The position numbers and the translations under genes were made by a program. Source: Owenia fusiformis (lineage: Eukaryota; Annelida; Polychaeta; Sabellida; Oweniidae). Taken from it: a stretch of DNA of 64,000 bases. Positions 48,061-60,390 of this stretch are shown one piece after another. Where the stretch lies: the NCBI GenBank assembly GCA_903813345.2, contig CAIIXF020000004.1, forward strand, positions 18,585,513 to 18,649,512, given 5' to 3'. Every line of letters starts with the position of its first letter. Within the stretch, counting starts at the first letter, position 1. A model generated the notes under the pieces. The model was not told the DNA's origin and ran no database searches. It saw only the letters and a list, made by a program, of their open reading frames with translations.

Positions 48061-48574
48061 GTAAGTAGCTGATTAAGTAGCTAAGTGGGTTGCTGATCAA
48101 GTTTGCACCATTGACTTAACGTGAGGATATCATCAAGTCGACTTTTCGAGATTTCGAAACATCAAAGAATCTAAACTCTAAGTCAGATTTCAATTCTGAT
48201 TTCAAAAATTTTCCAGTATTTTGACGCCTCAAACATTGCATTAATTTAGAACTTTTTGTTTTGACCTATTTTCCATACAAATCTCAAAAGTAGGTTAAAA
48301 TACCCTCTGACGGCAAGAGGCTACGGCTATTAGCATATTCTCGGCTATCTGTACATCGAACCTCAAAGAATATTATGAAAGCGTAGTGTCAGAATCGCAA
48401 AAATATGACCTTTGCTTTTCAAAATTGTGAATTCAAGTAGCTTTTGAGGCCCTCTTCTGTACTTAAATGTTTTCTTTTTCTTACTTTGTTCTGAACAAGT
48501 TTTGGTCCTTACCCTTTAGCACTAGTGCTTACATATTCTAGTCATAGTCTTATAGTTGTAATGCGGAATATGGC

Positions 48575-48900
48575 ATATATTCATGGTTGTGCGACATTTG
48601 TGATACGGGTGAATATGCCATACTCACCTGCAGAATATGGCATATTCCACAGGTGAGTATGGCATATTCCACAGTAAATATGCGATACACTCAACTGCCG
48701 AATATGCCATATACAGCAGATGAGAACGTTATACAGAAAGCATCGATTTGATTGGCTTCATTTCGCGTTCTCATTGGTTAGTGTGTATGCCATATACCGC
48801 GGGTGAATCTGGCAAACACCGCAAGTGAATATGCCGTATTCGTTGCGGAATATGACATATATTTGTATCGTGTTTACCGCGTGACAATAGTAACTTTTAC
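48575..48900 (-). repeat. Diverged, inverted relative of the 44-bp satellite and its flank
   Basis: The part at 48826-48895 (GTATTCGTTGCGGAATATGA...TGTTTACCGCGTGACAATA) matches the complement of 19890-19958. The rest is built of GCGGAATATGGCATAT, AATATGCCATACTCACC and CGCAAGTGAATATGCC pieces. A perfect 20-bp stem (48611-48630 with 48650-48669) lies within it. Only a few degenerate units are present, against about 36 in the main array. Confidence 0.6.
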
Positions 48901-49029
48901 AATACCAATCAACATTGTGTCTAAATATATGAGTACAATGTAGAACAAGGCACAGGGTTAACAATATTGTACCTCATACATAGCAGTGTGGGCTTGTTTA
49001 CCCTATTAGCAAGATGACCACCAAAATGT

Positions 49030-49440
49030 TTATCAGCTGCAGAACATCTTACCATGTAACATGAGTAAAGTTTTGAAGTTAATCCATGAAGTGGTTTTCA
49101 AGGAATGCCAATGACAAAATGAATCCAAAAACTTCCAAAATGGCTGCCACAATGCAAGATGGCCACTGAAAGGGGACCAGAATGCAAGATGGCTTCTGAA
49201 TAGTTTATTAGCTCTAGAACTTCTTACCATGTAACATGTGAAAAATTTGAAATAAATATGTTGAGGGATTTCTTGGGGGCAAGATTTATCTAAAAACTTC
49301 CAAGATGGCCGCCAGAATGCAAGATGGCCACCGAAAAGTTAATAAGCTCTAGAACTTCTTTCCATGTAACATTTGTGAAAATTTGAAGTGAATCCATTAA
49401 GTGGTTTTCCAGGAATCGTGATTTCAAGAAAGATGCAACA
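49030..49440 (+). repeat. Three diverged direct repeats with 'AAGATGGCCGCC' words
   Basis: AGCTCTAGAACTTCTTACCA followed by TGTAACAT and a TTTGAAGT..ATCCATTAAGTGGTTTTC block occurs near 49031, 49206 and 49341, separated by CAAGATGGCCACCGAAAAG-type spacers. Spacing is about 175 and 135 bp. No coding capacity was seen. Confidence 0.75.
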
Positions 49441-49890
49441 CCACCCACCCGCCAAGCAGACAACAGTTTCCTACCTTTTTAGGTACGAGAAAATACACAT
49501 CATATGATGTCATAATAAATGAGCAAATGAGCTAATTTACATATGGGTTTGGAAGGGTTAAAAAGAAGACAAATGAACTTTTTCTTTGTTAAATTAATAT
49601 TATTATCTAGGAAAAACAATATCCAATCGTGGTCAAGCTAAATTATGTAAAAATAAGACCTCAACTTTAAGAAATATGTTTTTTAGTCCTACACTCATAA
49701 ATTGAAGGGGTGGGGTAGGGGGTATCTTCGATTCAAATTTTAACATTGTTCCACTACTTCGATTTTGGTAGATTTTTAGTATGTATCTCAAGGTTAATAA
49801 ATGTAAATAACTAACCTAATTTGATTTCTATTGCAATTTGTTTTGGGTTAAGCTATTTTTTCATTAGTTTGACTGGGCTAAACTGTCAGA

Positions 49891-52800
49891 TACCGATTCA
49901 TACGTTTACGGAGCAAATGTACGATGGAGTAAATTATTAACTGGACGGTTGGAAATTCGAAAAGATGAATAAACACATTTTGTCAGGTTGACTGCCTCAA
50001 CGTTGCTCCTCGTGTTTGACTAGGATTCCCTTCGATGGCGGGAAGCTCAAATTGCATTTAATTCTGACATCTGGTTGTTGTTTTTTCATATCAATATATA
50101 TCGGCAATACTTTGCCCATAATTTATCCTCAAGATATATCTAAGGTATTTAAGATATTATAGAAGCATTATAATCGGACATCCCAATTGTCCGAGTGAGA
50201 GACCAAAGGGACAATGTATCCTTCAAGGAAGCAAATGTTCATTAGGATTTGCTGTTTTCAATGTCGTTTATGAGAATGAATTACAGTACTATGATTTGAG
50301 ATTTATCTTTCAGACACGACTTTTAGACAGAGGTCTTAAATCCAGGGGATGCAAAAATATATTTGAGGTTCCAAGCAATATCTGAGGGCTATTGACTTAT
50401 GTGGCAATCATCGTTGTATGATGTATCGGGTGACAGCAGGTTTTGTAGAAAGGAATTCAAAGTCATGCAGTGGACAACCAAAATCTGTTTGCTCTCAAAG
50501 AACGGACAAGCAAATACGGGCCAAAAATGGATGAACCAGTTGGACAGAATAAAAAAAACACGTGCAGAAACGTTAATAGTAATTAAGTGTTCAATGGAGA
50601 ATGTGAAGAAAATTGGCTTCACGGACGAAAGACTTTCGATTTGAAATTGAGTGCAAAAGACGAATGATGGGCCATTCTTCTTAAGATTCATTATTGCTGA
50701 CAAATATTTACTACTAGTATAGGGAAATTCAAGACTCAATCAGTTCATGGAAAAAACATTTGGGCACCACCTACTGAGAAGATGGAGGCCGACCAATAAA
50801 CCACATTTTCAAGTGAAAATTTGAATCATTTTGAAATGTCCGAAACATGCGTTTTTGACTTGTTTGTTCGGTTTGGTCCCATGAACAGAGATCTCACGGG
50901 ATTTTTCTGAAATTGTGTCCGCATATAAAGGACATGATGGTTTTTGAATGTGTAAAATATTAGAAGCAGACATGAGAGGGCTTTGGAGATATCAAGTATC
51001 AAAGTACGGCCCATCTTTTATGCCCACACAATATAATCAGATTCATATGTATCCTTATATTAGGGGGAATAAACCGCATGATGTTTGCTCCAAAACACAG
51101 ATAATAGATAATAAATAAGGCCGAATGGGTTAAACCGACTGAACTAGTGTTCCCTCTGTGCTCCACAGTCCATCACAGACAGGCCTTTATTTGAATTCAC
51201 ATGTAAAACCGGTGATCGTTGTCAAGGTACTTGTGCCATTATAATCCACACTCTACTAAACACTTGTTTATTGGACTCTAGAGGTAGCAAATGAGCATGT
51301 TCTCAATTTTGAAAGGTACATAGACAATTCGGCCAAAGTCCAATTAACTCTCGATTGACTGAGCGAATAAGTAATGTTACTGCCAAAATGTCTACCAATC
51401 CTACTTTGTTTCCACATGTTTTGCTATAGGCAAAGCACGAATAATCCTTGAATTATCCCAAACAAATATTCCATTCCAATATGCTGCCGAAATTGGAGTC
51501 GAAAACAAATGATCACACTGGGAGTTCTGCTCCCTAAGGCAAATAACTTAGAACTGAATATGCTCTAAATAGGAAAATATAGTTTCGATACTGCTAAGAT
51601 GTAACAACACCCAAAATGCCCACATCTCTGTCTATGCCCTCATCATATAAACTAGATACACTTCAACACGATCAAAAGAAGACAAACTTCAGCAAATCGA
51701 AATACAAATGTTAATGTCTTCAGCTCTGTGCAAACGAGATTCCATTTGAAAATACAAAAGCTCTGTGTATTTTTTAAATTCCGAATAGGCTTTCCGAGCT
51801 GTAAAAATATGAAAAACAGTTTTCTTAAAAATTTGACTCAAAAATTGGAGTACGCCGGAAAAAACGTTGATAACCAGGATTTCATCCAAGTTGTGAGAAG
51901 TTTATAATATGTGTAGCATTGTCCTTCATAGCGAACATAGAAATTATTGTCTTTCATATTTTGAAAAGTAATATTGTTTTAAGTATGTTACATTGACATG
52001 CTTTCTAATAAAATATTTCCTTTATAAATACTCTATAAAAATGATATTGGGCATCGTATCTATATAATACCGATGTTACAATAGATGCTATCATAGATTA
52101 TATTAACCTTGTGGTTTTGAATTCCGTTGTCCAATGTGGTTTTCTTTCCCATGAATTTGTTCTTGGGAGCGTGGTGTTAACGTTTCCCAAATGAATGATA
52201 TACATAACTACGGTAATAATATTGATTTGATCCCTGAATTCACTCAATTACTAGCTGTAGTCTGATGGTTAATATAATCATTGGACTAAGTAACGTATTT
52301 AACCTGGACTTCATGAGTTTAGACTGAAGTAACCGTACAACCCCCTTCGTAAGTATGAAAACCTGACCTCATGTCAGTATGTTAAGTTAACGATAAATGT
52401 TTGAAAATTGCAAAGACGTCTGCTTTATCTGTAAACGATTATTCCCGAAAGGAGTGAGACTGGGTAAGACTGTTGATGAAGCATATCAGAAGCCAGCAAC
52501 TATATCACGATTCACGTTACATATTTCAATCATACATAGACTTCCACTTTCATGGAAAATGATCTAGGTGAGAATGGGTGACTTAGGAATAAACTGGTGG
52601 AATGATGGATGTACCAGATGACTACCAAGAAATTTTGGAAGAAATGCCACCTTACTTGGAATGTTTGGACCAGATGCTAACAGGCTTTGCACGCAAATGA
52701 AATCATTGTTTGAGAGGTGTGAGATACGAGGCCGACCACTTTCATTGAAGATTTCTACTAAATTGCAGCACGCATTTGGTATCAAAGATCGGTGTAAGAA

Positions 52801-53719
52801 GGATGAACATGTTCGCCCAGATTGACCCTAGTGGTGATTGAATGTTCCAGTCTGTAAACTTGAGCGCCATGTGTGATAAAGGAGGAGTCGATCAGAATGC
52901 CAAAGCAAAGCGGTCTTCGTTACCATCATGGTAAACACTTGATTCCTCATCACAACCCCGTGCGGAAAAAGAAAATGCGACGAGTAACCTCAATCTCAAA
53001 CCCCACTTATGTAGCAACATAATAGAATGGGCTGTAGTTTACTTTAAATGATTGTATCAAAAGAAGTGTACATTCCTTTTTTATTGATTTTAAAGAATGG
53101 ACACTTGGCAACCTATCAAAACCAGTGTATAGTAGCAGAAAAGACAAAGGACAAATGGTAGTTTCCATAATTCAAAAACAGTATACAAATGTACCTACAA
53201 TGCTGATACAAATTAATTGATAAGTCGTAAAATTGGCATATTTTCTTGAATTTTAACATTTAATGTCCTAAACTCCCACAAACTGCAGAAAAGTATACAC
53301 CATAAATCATATTTACCAAAATGAGTGTATCCAAGGCTACATAGTTCATACCAGTGTATGTATAATGCATTTGTCACGAGTTTGAGCTGAAATTTCGCTA
53401 AAATGAAGTAAGGGTAGCCTCTGCCAGGTTTCAGAAGCAAATAATTCATGTGCGCAAAATAATCAAGTAATCTGATTGGCTTAAACTTTGCTGCACATGC
53501 GCAAAATGTGTGCCGTGTTTTTTTCTAGTGATTTCGTTTCGTTTCATGGAGTTTGCGTTTCAGTGTAACTTCCGCAAAAATGGCGGACCAATGACAGAAT
53601 TAACAGGTAAAATCACTTCGAAATTTTAAGAGAACTTTTTACCTATAATAGCAAAACTTTTGTTTTATTTTTGCAATCTATCTATCAGATAAGAGTCTCA
53701 GGGACATGTATGTAGGCAA
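49891..53719. other. Long interval without recognised gene
   Basis: The largest frames (50389-50739 minus and 50399-50644 plus, which overlap each other; 53213-53449 minus) show no domains, signal peptides or repeats. I found no long inverted or tandem repeats by eye. This is the most repeat-poor part of the window and could be intronic or intergenic host DNA. Confidence 0.4.
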
Positions 53720-54206
53720 ATTAATTTTGGTAAGAGCACTCTGTTTAGTTTGAAAACACACCCTTTATTATTTTATATAGAAACAGGGCGATTTAGAGGA
53801 GAAAAAGTTGAAAATAGAATTTGTACTCTATGTAACAATAATGAGCTTGAATCAGGGGCCTATTTCCTATTTTATCGTGAGGTATATAAGGACCTTCGGG
53901 AGAAATATTTTGGTAATTTGAATCATCATGTACAGCCTGATGGCTTAAGAATTAAATACCTTTTTGAAAATAAGACTTTGTTAAATATATTAGAGAGGCA
54001 TATGTAAGAAGACAGCAGCTGATTTATAATGATCCATGAACCTGTTACTTATATTTATATTTTGAACTTGTTATTAAATGTTATTAGAAGTGGTTAGTTT
54101 GCCCAAAGTGGGCTGGGTTGTTTACATAAACTTATTTTGTTTGACTTTATTTTGTATAGACTTACCACTATAAATAAAAAATAAAAACAACAAACAAACA
54201 AACATA
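53720..54206 (+). mobile_element. LINE 3' fragment with zinc-knuckle C-terminus and AT-rich tail
   Basis: The frame 53750-54007 reads FYIETGRFRGEKVENRICTL, CNNNELESGAYFLF and YKDLREKYFG. This is the 'IETGR(F/W)...R.C..C....E.E.HFL..C..Y..LR..YF' block that ends many LINE ORF2 proteins. The last ligands of the knuckle (H and C) are replaced (AYFLFYREVY). A short 3' UTR ends at about 54168-54206 in AAATAAAAAATAAAAACAAC and CAAACAAAC. It is a dead, 5'-truncated copy. Confidence 0.75.
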
Positions 54207-55217
54207 TATCAGCACTGTTTGTTACTGTTAAACAATTATATTACAATTAAATAATTTGTGTTGCTACCTACAGTATTGATCTAAGCTTACTTACAAATTC
54301 CTCTTGATCCATGGTCAATTTTTACACCTGGACTGTCACATACAGTGTACTGAAGCTGAACTAATCACTTCTAATCACTTACTCAATAGATGAATGTTAA
54401 ATACAAAATAAATTGAATTCCACATTGTTCCCGGGCTGTTACATGCTGTACACCAGAGCTGAACTAATCATAGCATACTCACTCACTTACATGTATCAAC
54501 TCACTTACATTTAGTTGATCAGTCAATTTAAAAGAAATCAAATTTTCCAGATTAGATCATTGACCATTTACCTTTCATAAGAGTCACCGTGGGGTTTAAG
54601 TCAGATAAAAAATTCGCTCTGGGTCTGAGGAGCAAATGGACCCCTTGAAGCTCACCTGATACCCAAGACTCATTGTTAATCCTTTACAGAATGGTTTTCG
54701 CCCTTTGGCTTACTACCTTGCTCTGCTACATGTACATTGTAAATGACGAGAGCCTGATTACATTTGCATCGTAGAGTAAGGGATCAATGCAAAAGATCGT
54801 AGTCGGATAATTAAGTATATTGTGATAGTTAGGAGGGGGTCTATCTTTTTATGCTAAATAGTTAAGTTATCTTCGAGTTAATCATCAAAATACAGTAGTT
54901 ATAGCTCCGCTTCATTTAATTTTTGCATTGGTCCCTTACTCCTTGTCACAACTGCATGAGAAGTGAAGTGAGATTGCTGATGACGCATGTCACTAGCCAG
55001 GAATGTAAGTGCCTCTGTGATGTTTCACAATCAGATATTCATGGCAAAAGTAGAAATGTTGGATTCATTGAAAATTACGCGACAGGACATCATGTATTTT
55101 ATAATAATGATGATCTTATGTAACTTCATGTAAAATCTGTATTTGTATGAGTAAGTTTCTTCAGCACAGCCATAACAATAACAACTCCATGAAATATCAT
55201 ATCCTACTGAACAAAAT
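54207..55217. other. Interval without recognised gene
   Basis: A diverged local duplication is visible: GTACTGAAGCTGAACTAATC near 54349 and TACACCAGAGCTGAACTAAT near 54450. Nothing else is supported. Confidence 0.35.
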
Positions 55218-55600
55218 ATGTTTTTTCGAGTTTTAATAGAATTGTATAAGGCGAAGGACACCGCTCGTAGACAGGATACAAATAACGACAAATGGGCAAA
55301 AACCTGCAGGACAAAACAAGAGTTAAATTCGGGGAAAAATAAACCATCTTGATTTAACAGCTCAACTCTAGACAAGGATGATTTGATAAATATGTTCTTT
55401 GACCATATATGGAAGAAATGAAGACCTTGAAATCCAATGCGATCAGTTTGTCGAGTCAGATGGACGATGTCTTGTATTCATCAATTTAAATACAACGATC
55501 TCATAATTGTAATAATCGGGCCCTTGAACGAATTGAACGATTATCATGATGTTGGACATCAATCACAAAGACATATTCACAAGTCCAACATTAGATAGAC
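55218..55600 (+). pseudogene. Decayed retroelement ORF1-like frame (helical, then RRM-like block)
   Basis: From ATG 55218 a frame reads FRVLIELYKAKDTARRQDTN and DKWAKTCRTKQELNSGK, a stop, then LDKDDLINMFFDHIWKK. A shifted frame gives MEEMKTLKSNAISLSSQMDD, and a third gives YNDLIIVIIGPLNELND. A charged helical region, a coiled-coil-like stretch and then an 'N(D/N)LII..I...NE' block are the order seen in ORF1 proteins of LINEs. Frames change twice. The assignment rests on pattern memory only. Confidence 0.35.
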
Positions 55601-57605
55601 GTATATTGCTTGTTAACTAGGGCTACTGTTTAAACGAGACATAGATATATGTTTTTTACGATATAGTAGGTCGTTAGCTTGAGTTATGGGACAAAGCCAG
55701 CTTGAATCCAGTTTATGAACCACTTTAGAGGAAAGCTTTGGTAAATAACATGTCATTATGAAACTCATAAAATATTTAATTAAATAAGTCTCGGATTTAA
55801 TTAGCGCTAATATATCGCATTGTCTATAACAAGGCATTTGCATTCGACTTGAGAGCAAGGTAAACAAATCGTTTATTAAGAGCAATGTGACAATACAATT
55901 GTATCTTTCTAGTAAACATAGTTCGCTTTGGAAGATTTATGGGCCTTTTTCAGTTAATCATATATCAGCTAGTTGCCATCCTGTTTTCATATCAAAATAT
56001 AATAGCTTGGCATTTGATAAACTGGCTCTAATAATCATGTATTTAGATATATAATATCAAAACATAACTGCGAAGCAGTTTTCTAATTACATTTCACCAA
56101 AACCTGCTCTTTTCCAAAGTGCAATTTTGTTCATTGACTGAAGTCATCATCGCATGTACATGGATATAATTCACTGCATATATTCACGCAATAAATTCTA
56201 AATTAACGTCTCTTCAGATGATTCACCATTTAGAACTGACAGCCAAATTGAATTGACAATTTTCAATCCATCAAATACCTAAGAAAAGATACATTCCTCA
56301 TCCCAGAATCACTGTATCTAGACATCACGTGCATTACCATTATCAAAAATGATTGCACGTTTATTGATGCATATTAGGGAGGTTAATTAGCTACACTTGA
56401 TTTTGTACGTGAACGTGTAATATTCTAGCCTCAATGGATTACTGTCCCCATTTCGATTCGTTTTTCCAGGAACATAATTACAACTGTTTTCCTTGTATAC
56501 ATGGTGAGCCAAAAAACCTAACCTAAACAAATGTTAAGAACTCAAATAAACCAATTAGAAATGGTCACAATTTTATGGTCATTTTACAAAACATGCTAAA
56601 GCTGAACTAATAACACCCTATTACACTCTATACAGACTGTGCTATACGAAAACAAGCGGTGTGGATAACAAGAGCACACGATGCGGATATGAACGGTCAT
56701 TCTTTAAATCTAAATTTGTGATATTTCATAAACTTAGGCATGTTGGGTACTCAATTATAGTCACCAATTTGTAGATGATAGAAATTCTTTAAAAACAATA
56801 GAAAAATAATGCACTCTTCTTTGTTCCAACTGTAGTTTCTTCAAATCAAATCAGTTTCTCAAAATCTGAAAGAAATGTTCATATAATGAGCATTTCCACC
56901 CATATCGGCTATGCCAAATTAAAGATAAGTAAATTCCCTATCCACTAGTATATAATATGACATGTTTCCATCAAGAAAATCAAAAATCAATATTTAATTT
57001 TGAAATACGAGTATCCATATATAAGCTCCAAATGAAGATTTTTTCTGACCACACTACAATCATATAATAATCATATAAGGAGAGATTAACGCATATATAT
57101 TATAAAGTTCTGGCAAGCATAAAATTAAAAGAACCATTTTATCAGAAAATGCTATATTCTTCAAAATGCATGTTATACCAGTATAATTGATATACATGTA
57201 TGGAGATATCTTGACATGTAATTCATATAAGTGAAGTACATAAAGTGGAACTGTTCTTCCACATTTCGCCAATAGTCATGACATTCCCTTGATGTAATTA
57301 AAGCAAGTAATGCAATTACAAAGCCGTTTGCATCTGACAGCTTGTAAAGTTAACGGAAATAGTCAGATTAAAACAGAAGACTGTGTTATCAATTGTTTCT
57401 GACTGAATTTTACCAGGTGATTATAAGTGTATAGGGTTTCGCCGGTGTTGATGGTTGACTATCAAGCAAATATTTCCTCTCGCAGGAAGCAAAAAAGCTA
57501 ATTTTGTGTTTTTTCGGTGTTATAGACACGTCAAGGTTATAAGACTGCACTAAGAACTTTGTTCATAGTTACATATTGCACTCACAGGTCTATTCGTTAC
57601 TGAGC
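55601..57605. other. Interval without recognised gene
   Basis: The frames at 55613-55885 and 57060-57272 (minus) have no recognisable features. It is AT-rich with no clear repeats. Confidence 0.35.
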
Positions 57606-57698
57606 ACAGGGGCGGATCTTGGAACCAAGGTGGGGGGATATATCAATTTTCTCGGCCCTAGCCCCCCCCCCCCTCCCTCAGATCCGCCAGTGGAGCAG
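57606..57698. mobile_element. Short hAT-like end pair around a poly(C) run
   Basis: CACAGGGGCGGATCT at 57606 and AGATCCGCCAGTG at about 57681-57693 are inverted copies. The ~65 bp between them contains GGGGGG and a run of about 12 C. CAGnGGCGGAT termini are known from hAT-type transposons. No 8-bp duplication could be read with confidence. Confidence 0.5.
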
Positions 57699-58370
57699 GC
57701 GTTCATAACAATAATACGGTGTGTCCTTATAGTCTCATTACACTTAACAGAGCATTTGTAATTGTAATTGTGTATCTTGTAATATTTCTACAGAGGTTTA
57801 TTGATATTACAGAGACATAACTTTTGAAATCACTTTGCTAGTTTAAAATGTATACGAACGAAATCTGGACTGGTTAGTACCTACTTCCCGGTAAAAATAA
57901 TTATGAAAATGCTCAGGGTGTTTTGCTAGAATTACAATTTCTTTGCTTAATGTTCATTATTATGATATGGACTTTATTTTAGTTGGCCAACGTGTCCTAG
58001 TTTATGGCTATTGCTCATGTAGCATATTCTCTCTAATTTCCTTCAAAGGCCAAGGGTAGGAGGACAAAAACTCCGCAGTACCTCATCATATGCCAAACAC
58101 GTGTATTCTTTTTTTCGTTTTGGTGTTTATCTCATAAATTGAAAGCTTCATTACTTTAATTAGCAGCTCTAATGTATTTTTGGATGACAGTGTCTTCGAA
58201 AGTAAATGTATGTGTTTGTTCCTAATAGTTAACAATGTCCAGTTGCATCATTGATGTCAAATCAACCAAAATATCTAAATGCAGTGATTATGCCTTATGT
58301 GATATACAAAACTTGATTATAAGGAAAACATTGAGCTTACTATATATCCATTCACGAATAATAAACTATT
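57699..58370. other. Interval without recognised feature
   Basis: I see no coding region, repeat or RNA gene here. Confidence 0.35.
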
Positions 58371-58373
58371 GTA

Positions 58374-58438
58374 ATTCGATGTGGGTAGAGCAATCACCCG
58401 AAAAGTGAGGGGTCGTGGGTTCGATCCCAGCGCAGGGT
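58374..58438 (+). pseudogene. tRNA-like sequence (Phe-GAA type), pseudogene or SINE head
   Basis: GTGGGTAGAGCAATCAC resembles a D-arm/A-box. TCACCCGAAAAGTGA gives a 4-bp anticodon stem with loop CCGAAAA, anticodon GAA. GGTTCGATCC (58418-58427) is a perfect B box. The T-stem has a mismatch (GTGGG against CCAGC), position 33 is C instead of U, and no matching acceptor stem is visible. It is therefore not a functional tRNA gene; a tRNA-derived SINE fragment is equally possible. Confidence 0.6.
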
Positions 58439-58863
58439 TTTAATATTTTAATGACCTAGGAAAACACTCAAATACCGTTTTTGAAATTTTTAACTTTATT
58501 CAAGCTGATACATTTCGGCTAAAGTTCATCATATTTGTATTATAGACTGACTGCCACATAATCAACATTGTATGATATAAAAGTGTTTCGCTGTTCTTGC
58601 ACTGTATCCGAGCGACCGCATGGAGGTCGATGCCAAAATAGTAGCAAAATATATTTTATGAATGTCCCAGAGCTAAGATCTGACCCGTAAAATAGATAAG
58701 GTCTTATTTTCCTTGAAGAAGTTGCTGGCGATAAGAACTTTTGATAACGTTTCATCACCATGTAAACAATGCATACTGTATGTGCATGTATAGTTACAGT
58801 AAACCTGTGTAAGTCGAACGTCTTGGTTCTGCGGAAGAATGTTCCACTTTCAGAGGTTACGGT

Positions 58864-59356
58864 ATCTTAGGAATATGCCCACGCCATATAAATGAAAGAA
58901 TTGATATGATGGCTGCACTGAGACAAAATAACCTACTTTATGATACAAACACATGTACAAATCAAAATGACCAATTAGAATATCTTATTTTTGAAAACAC
59001 CCTCTGTCGAGTTTCTCAAAATACCCTCATTGACATAGTAACTGACTTTGTTGGAACGTGTTATATACACCCAACTAGAATTTAAAGTTAAAACTTTGAC
59101 TCATATAGCATCTCTCAACCTCCTGGACCCAAATAAAATAAAATAAAAACTTATATTGTTTATCTATTTTATTTACAATATTTTACTTACTTTCTGTTTT
59201 GTGATATCTAAAGCCACATGAAAACTATGTTTAATTTACTTAAAGCAACCTGTAATGCCACATGGCGATTGGTATGCTTTTATATGTAATTGTTTATATT
59301 GTTTTCAATAAGTGAAATAAAATCATTAATAAAAAAAAAAAAAAAATCTTAGGAAT
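58864..59356 (+). mobile_element. Retroposon with 11-bp target duplication and poly(A) tail
   Basis: ATCTTAGGAAT stands at 58864-58874 and again at 59346-59356. The insert between them ends with AATAAA (in GTGAAATAAAATC), 14 bp more and then about 16 A. The start is open in one frame: CPRHINERIDMMAALRQNN, DQLEYLIFENTLCRVSQN and DFVGTCYIHPTRI, then a stop at about 59083 and a ~250-bp 3' UTR. It is a 5'-truncated LINE or a processed copy of a cellular mRNA. I did not recognise the protein. Confidence 0.85.
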
Positions 59357-60385
59357 TTAAATAAATACAAAAACAAATATATGATTTACATATATTTATT
59401 CTATAATATTTGTTTCCCCTGGGAAATACCTAGTAAACAGGGAATAGACTTGATATTCAAAAAATCCCGTATCAGCCAAAATCCCGTATCAGATCCCATA
59501 TTAGAACTAGAAAAAAATGTTACGGAATAAATAGGTTATTGATGGTCGTGATGTATTATGAATTTGTCCTCCAGAAAATATAAAATTGGCCTTGGAAAAT
59601 ATTATTTTCCTTGGCCAGTATTATATTTCCCCTCGGAATAAAATTCATATTCCATCCTCCAATAAATAGCCTCTATTATTTGCCCCAATGACATACCATA
59701 TGAGGACGTAGCTAGACGGTATTAAGATTTTCCTGTTTCTGTTTCTTGATCAACTGCAGTGATTTTCCAAGCATTTAAGCAAGTGGGCACTTCGCCAAAC
59801 TATGATTTGAGACTTGAGAATCCATTTGCATCCACTTGAAAATGAGAACAAAATTTTGCACGTATTTGAGAACAGATAGCAGGTAGCGCTTGATTAAGAA
59901 GTCATGTTTTTCACTGATGTCTTTCACTGGTGTATTACATTAAATGTGATTTTCCTACCATTAGATACCATTTAATATCATTTTTGTACCATTAATAATC
60001 TACTTGATTTTACTCAAAATGGCACTGACATTCTTAATCCTTCTCATTCTCATTCTGCCATTTCAGTTCAGGGTATCTGAATCTTGAAAGTAAGTTTAAT
60101 TATATTCTGCTAATAAGCCATTTGTTTTTAGTCCTAGAGATCAGGGGCGAAGGTTATTCACATGTTTTTGTTGAAAATTGAATGCTTTATTTTCACAGGT
60201 AGGTAAATATTTCATAATTGTGGGTTCAATGGTCAAACGAGATGTTCCACTTTCACAGGTTCAATGAGTTTTGAAAATGTGACTTTGAAAATGGGTTCCA
60301 CTTGCGAGTCGTTCCAGTTGCGAGGTGTTCCACTTACAGAGGTCTCACACTTACCAGACAGGTTCTACTATACTCGTTTCCATAC
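59357..60385. other. Interval without recognised gene
   Basis: Short local repeats are present (AAAATCCCGTATCAG twice at about 59460-59490; GTTCCACTT words at 60240-60330). No gene is supported. Confidence 0.4.
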
Positions 60386-60390
60386 ATACT

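Larger units (their letters stand above)
47258..49890. mobile_element. 2.6-kb segment bounded by a diverged ~150-190-bp inverted repeat
   Basis: CCAGTCAAAGTAA...ACCCAAAACTAATTGCAATA...CATACTAAAAATCTACCGAA...GTACCCCCTCCCC (about 47258-47415) is mirrored at about 49700-49890. Between them lie a two-copy 162-bp repeat, the inverted relative of the 44-bp satellite and a three-copy block. This may be one composite element or two copies of a repeat in opposite orientation. Confidence 0.5.

Noticed and set aside
50389-50739. Overlapping minus (116 aa) and plus (81 aa) frames
   Set aside because: Each is the shadow of the other, with no recognisable motif in either.
52588-52686. Short acidic ORF beginning MMDVPDDYQEILEEMPPYLE
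   Set aside because: It is only about 32 codons, with no homologue in memory and no supporting context.
58374-58438. Functional tRNA-Phe gene
   Set aside because: The B box and anticodon loop are good, but no acceptor stem pairs, U33 is replaced by C and the T-stem is mismatched.
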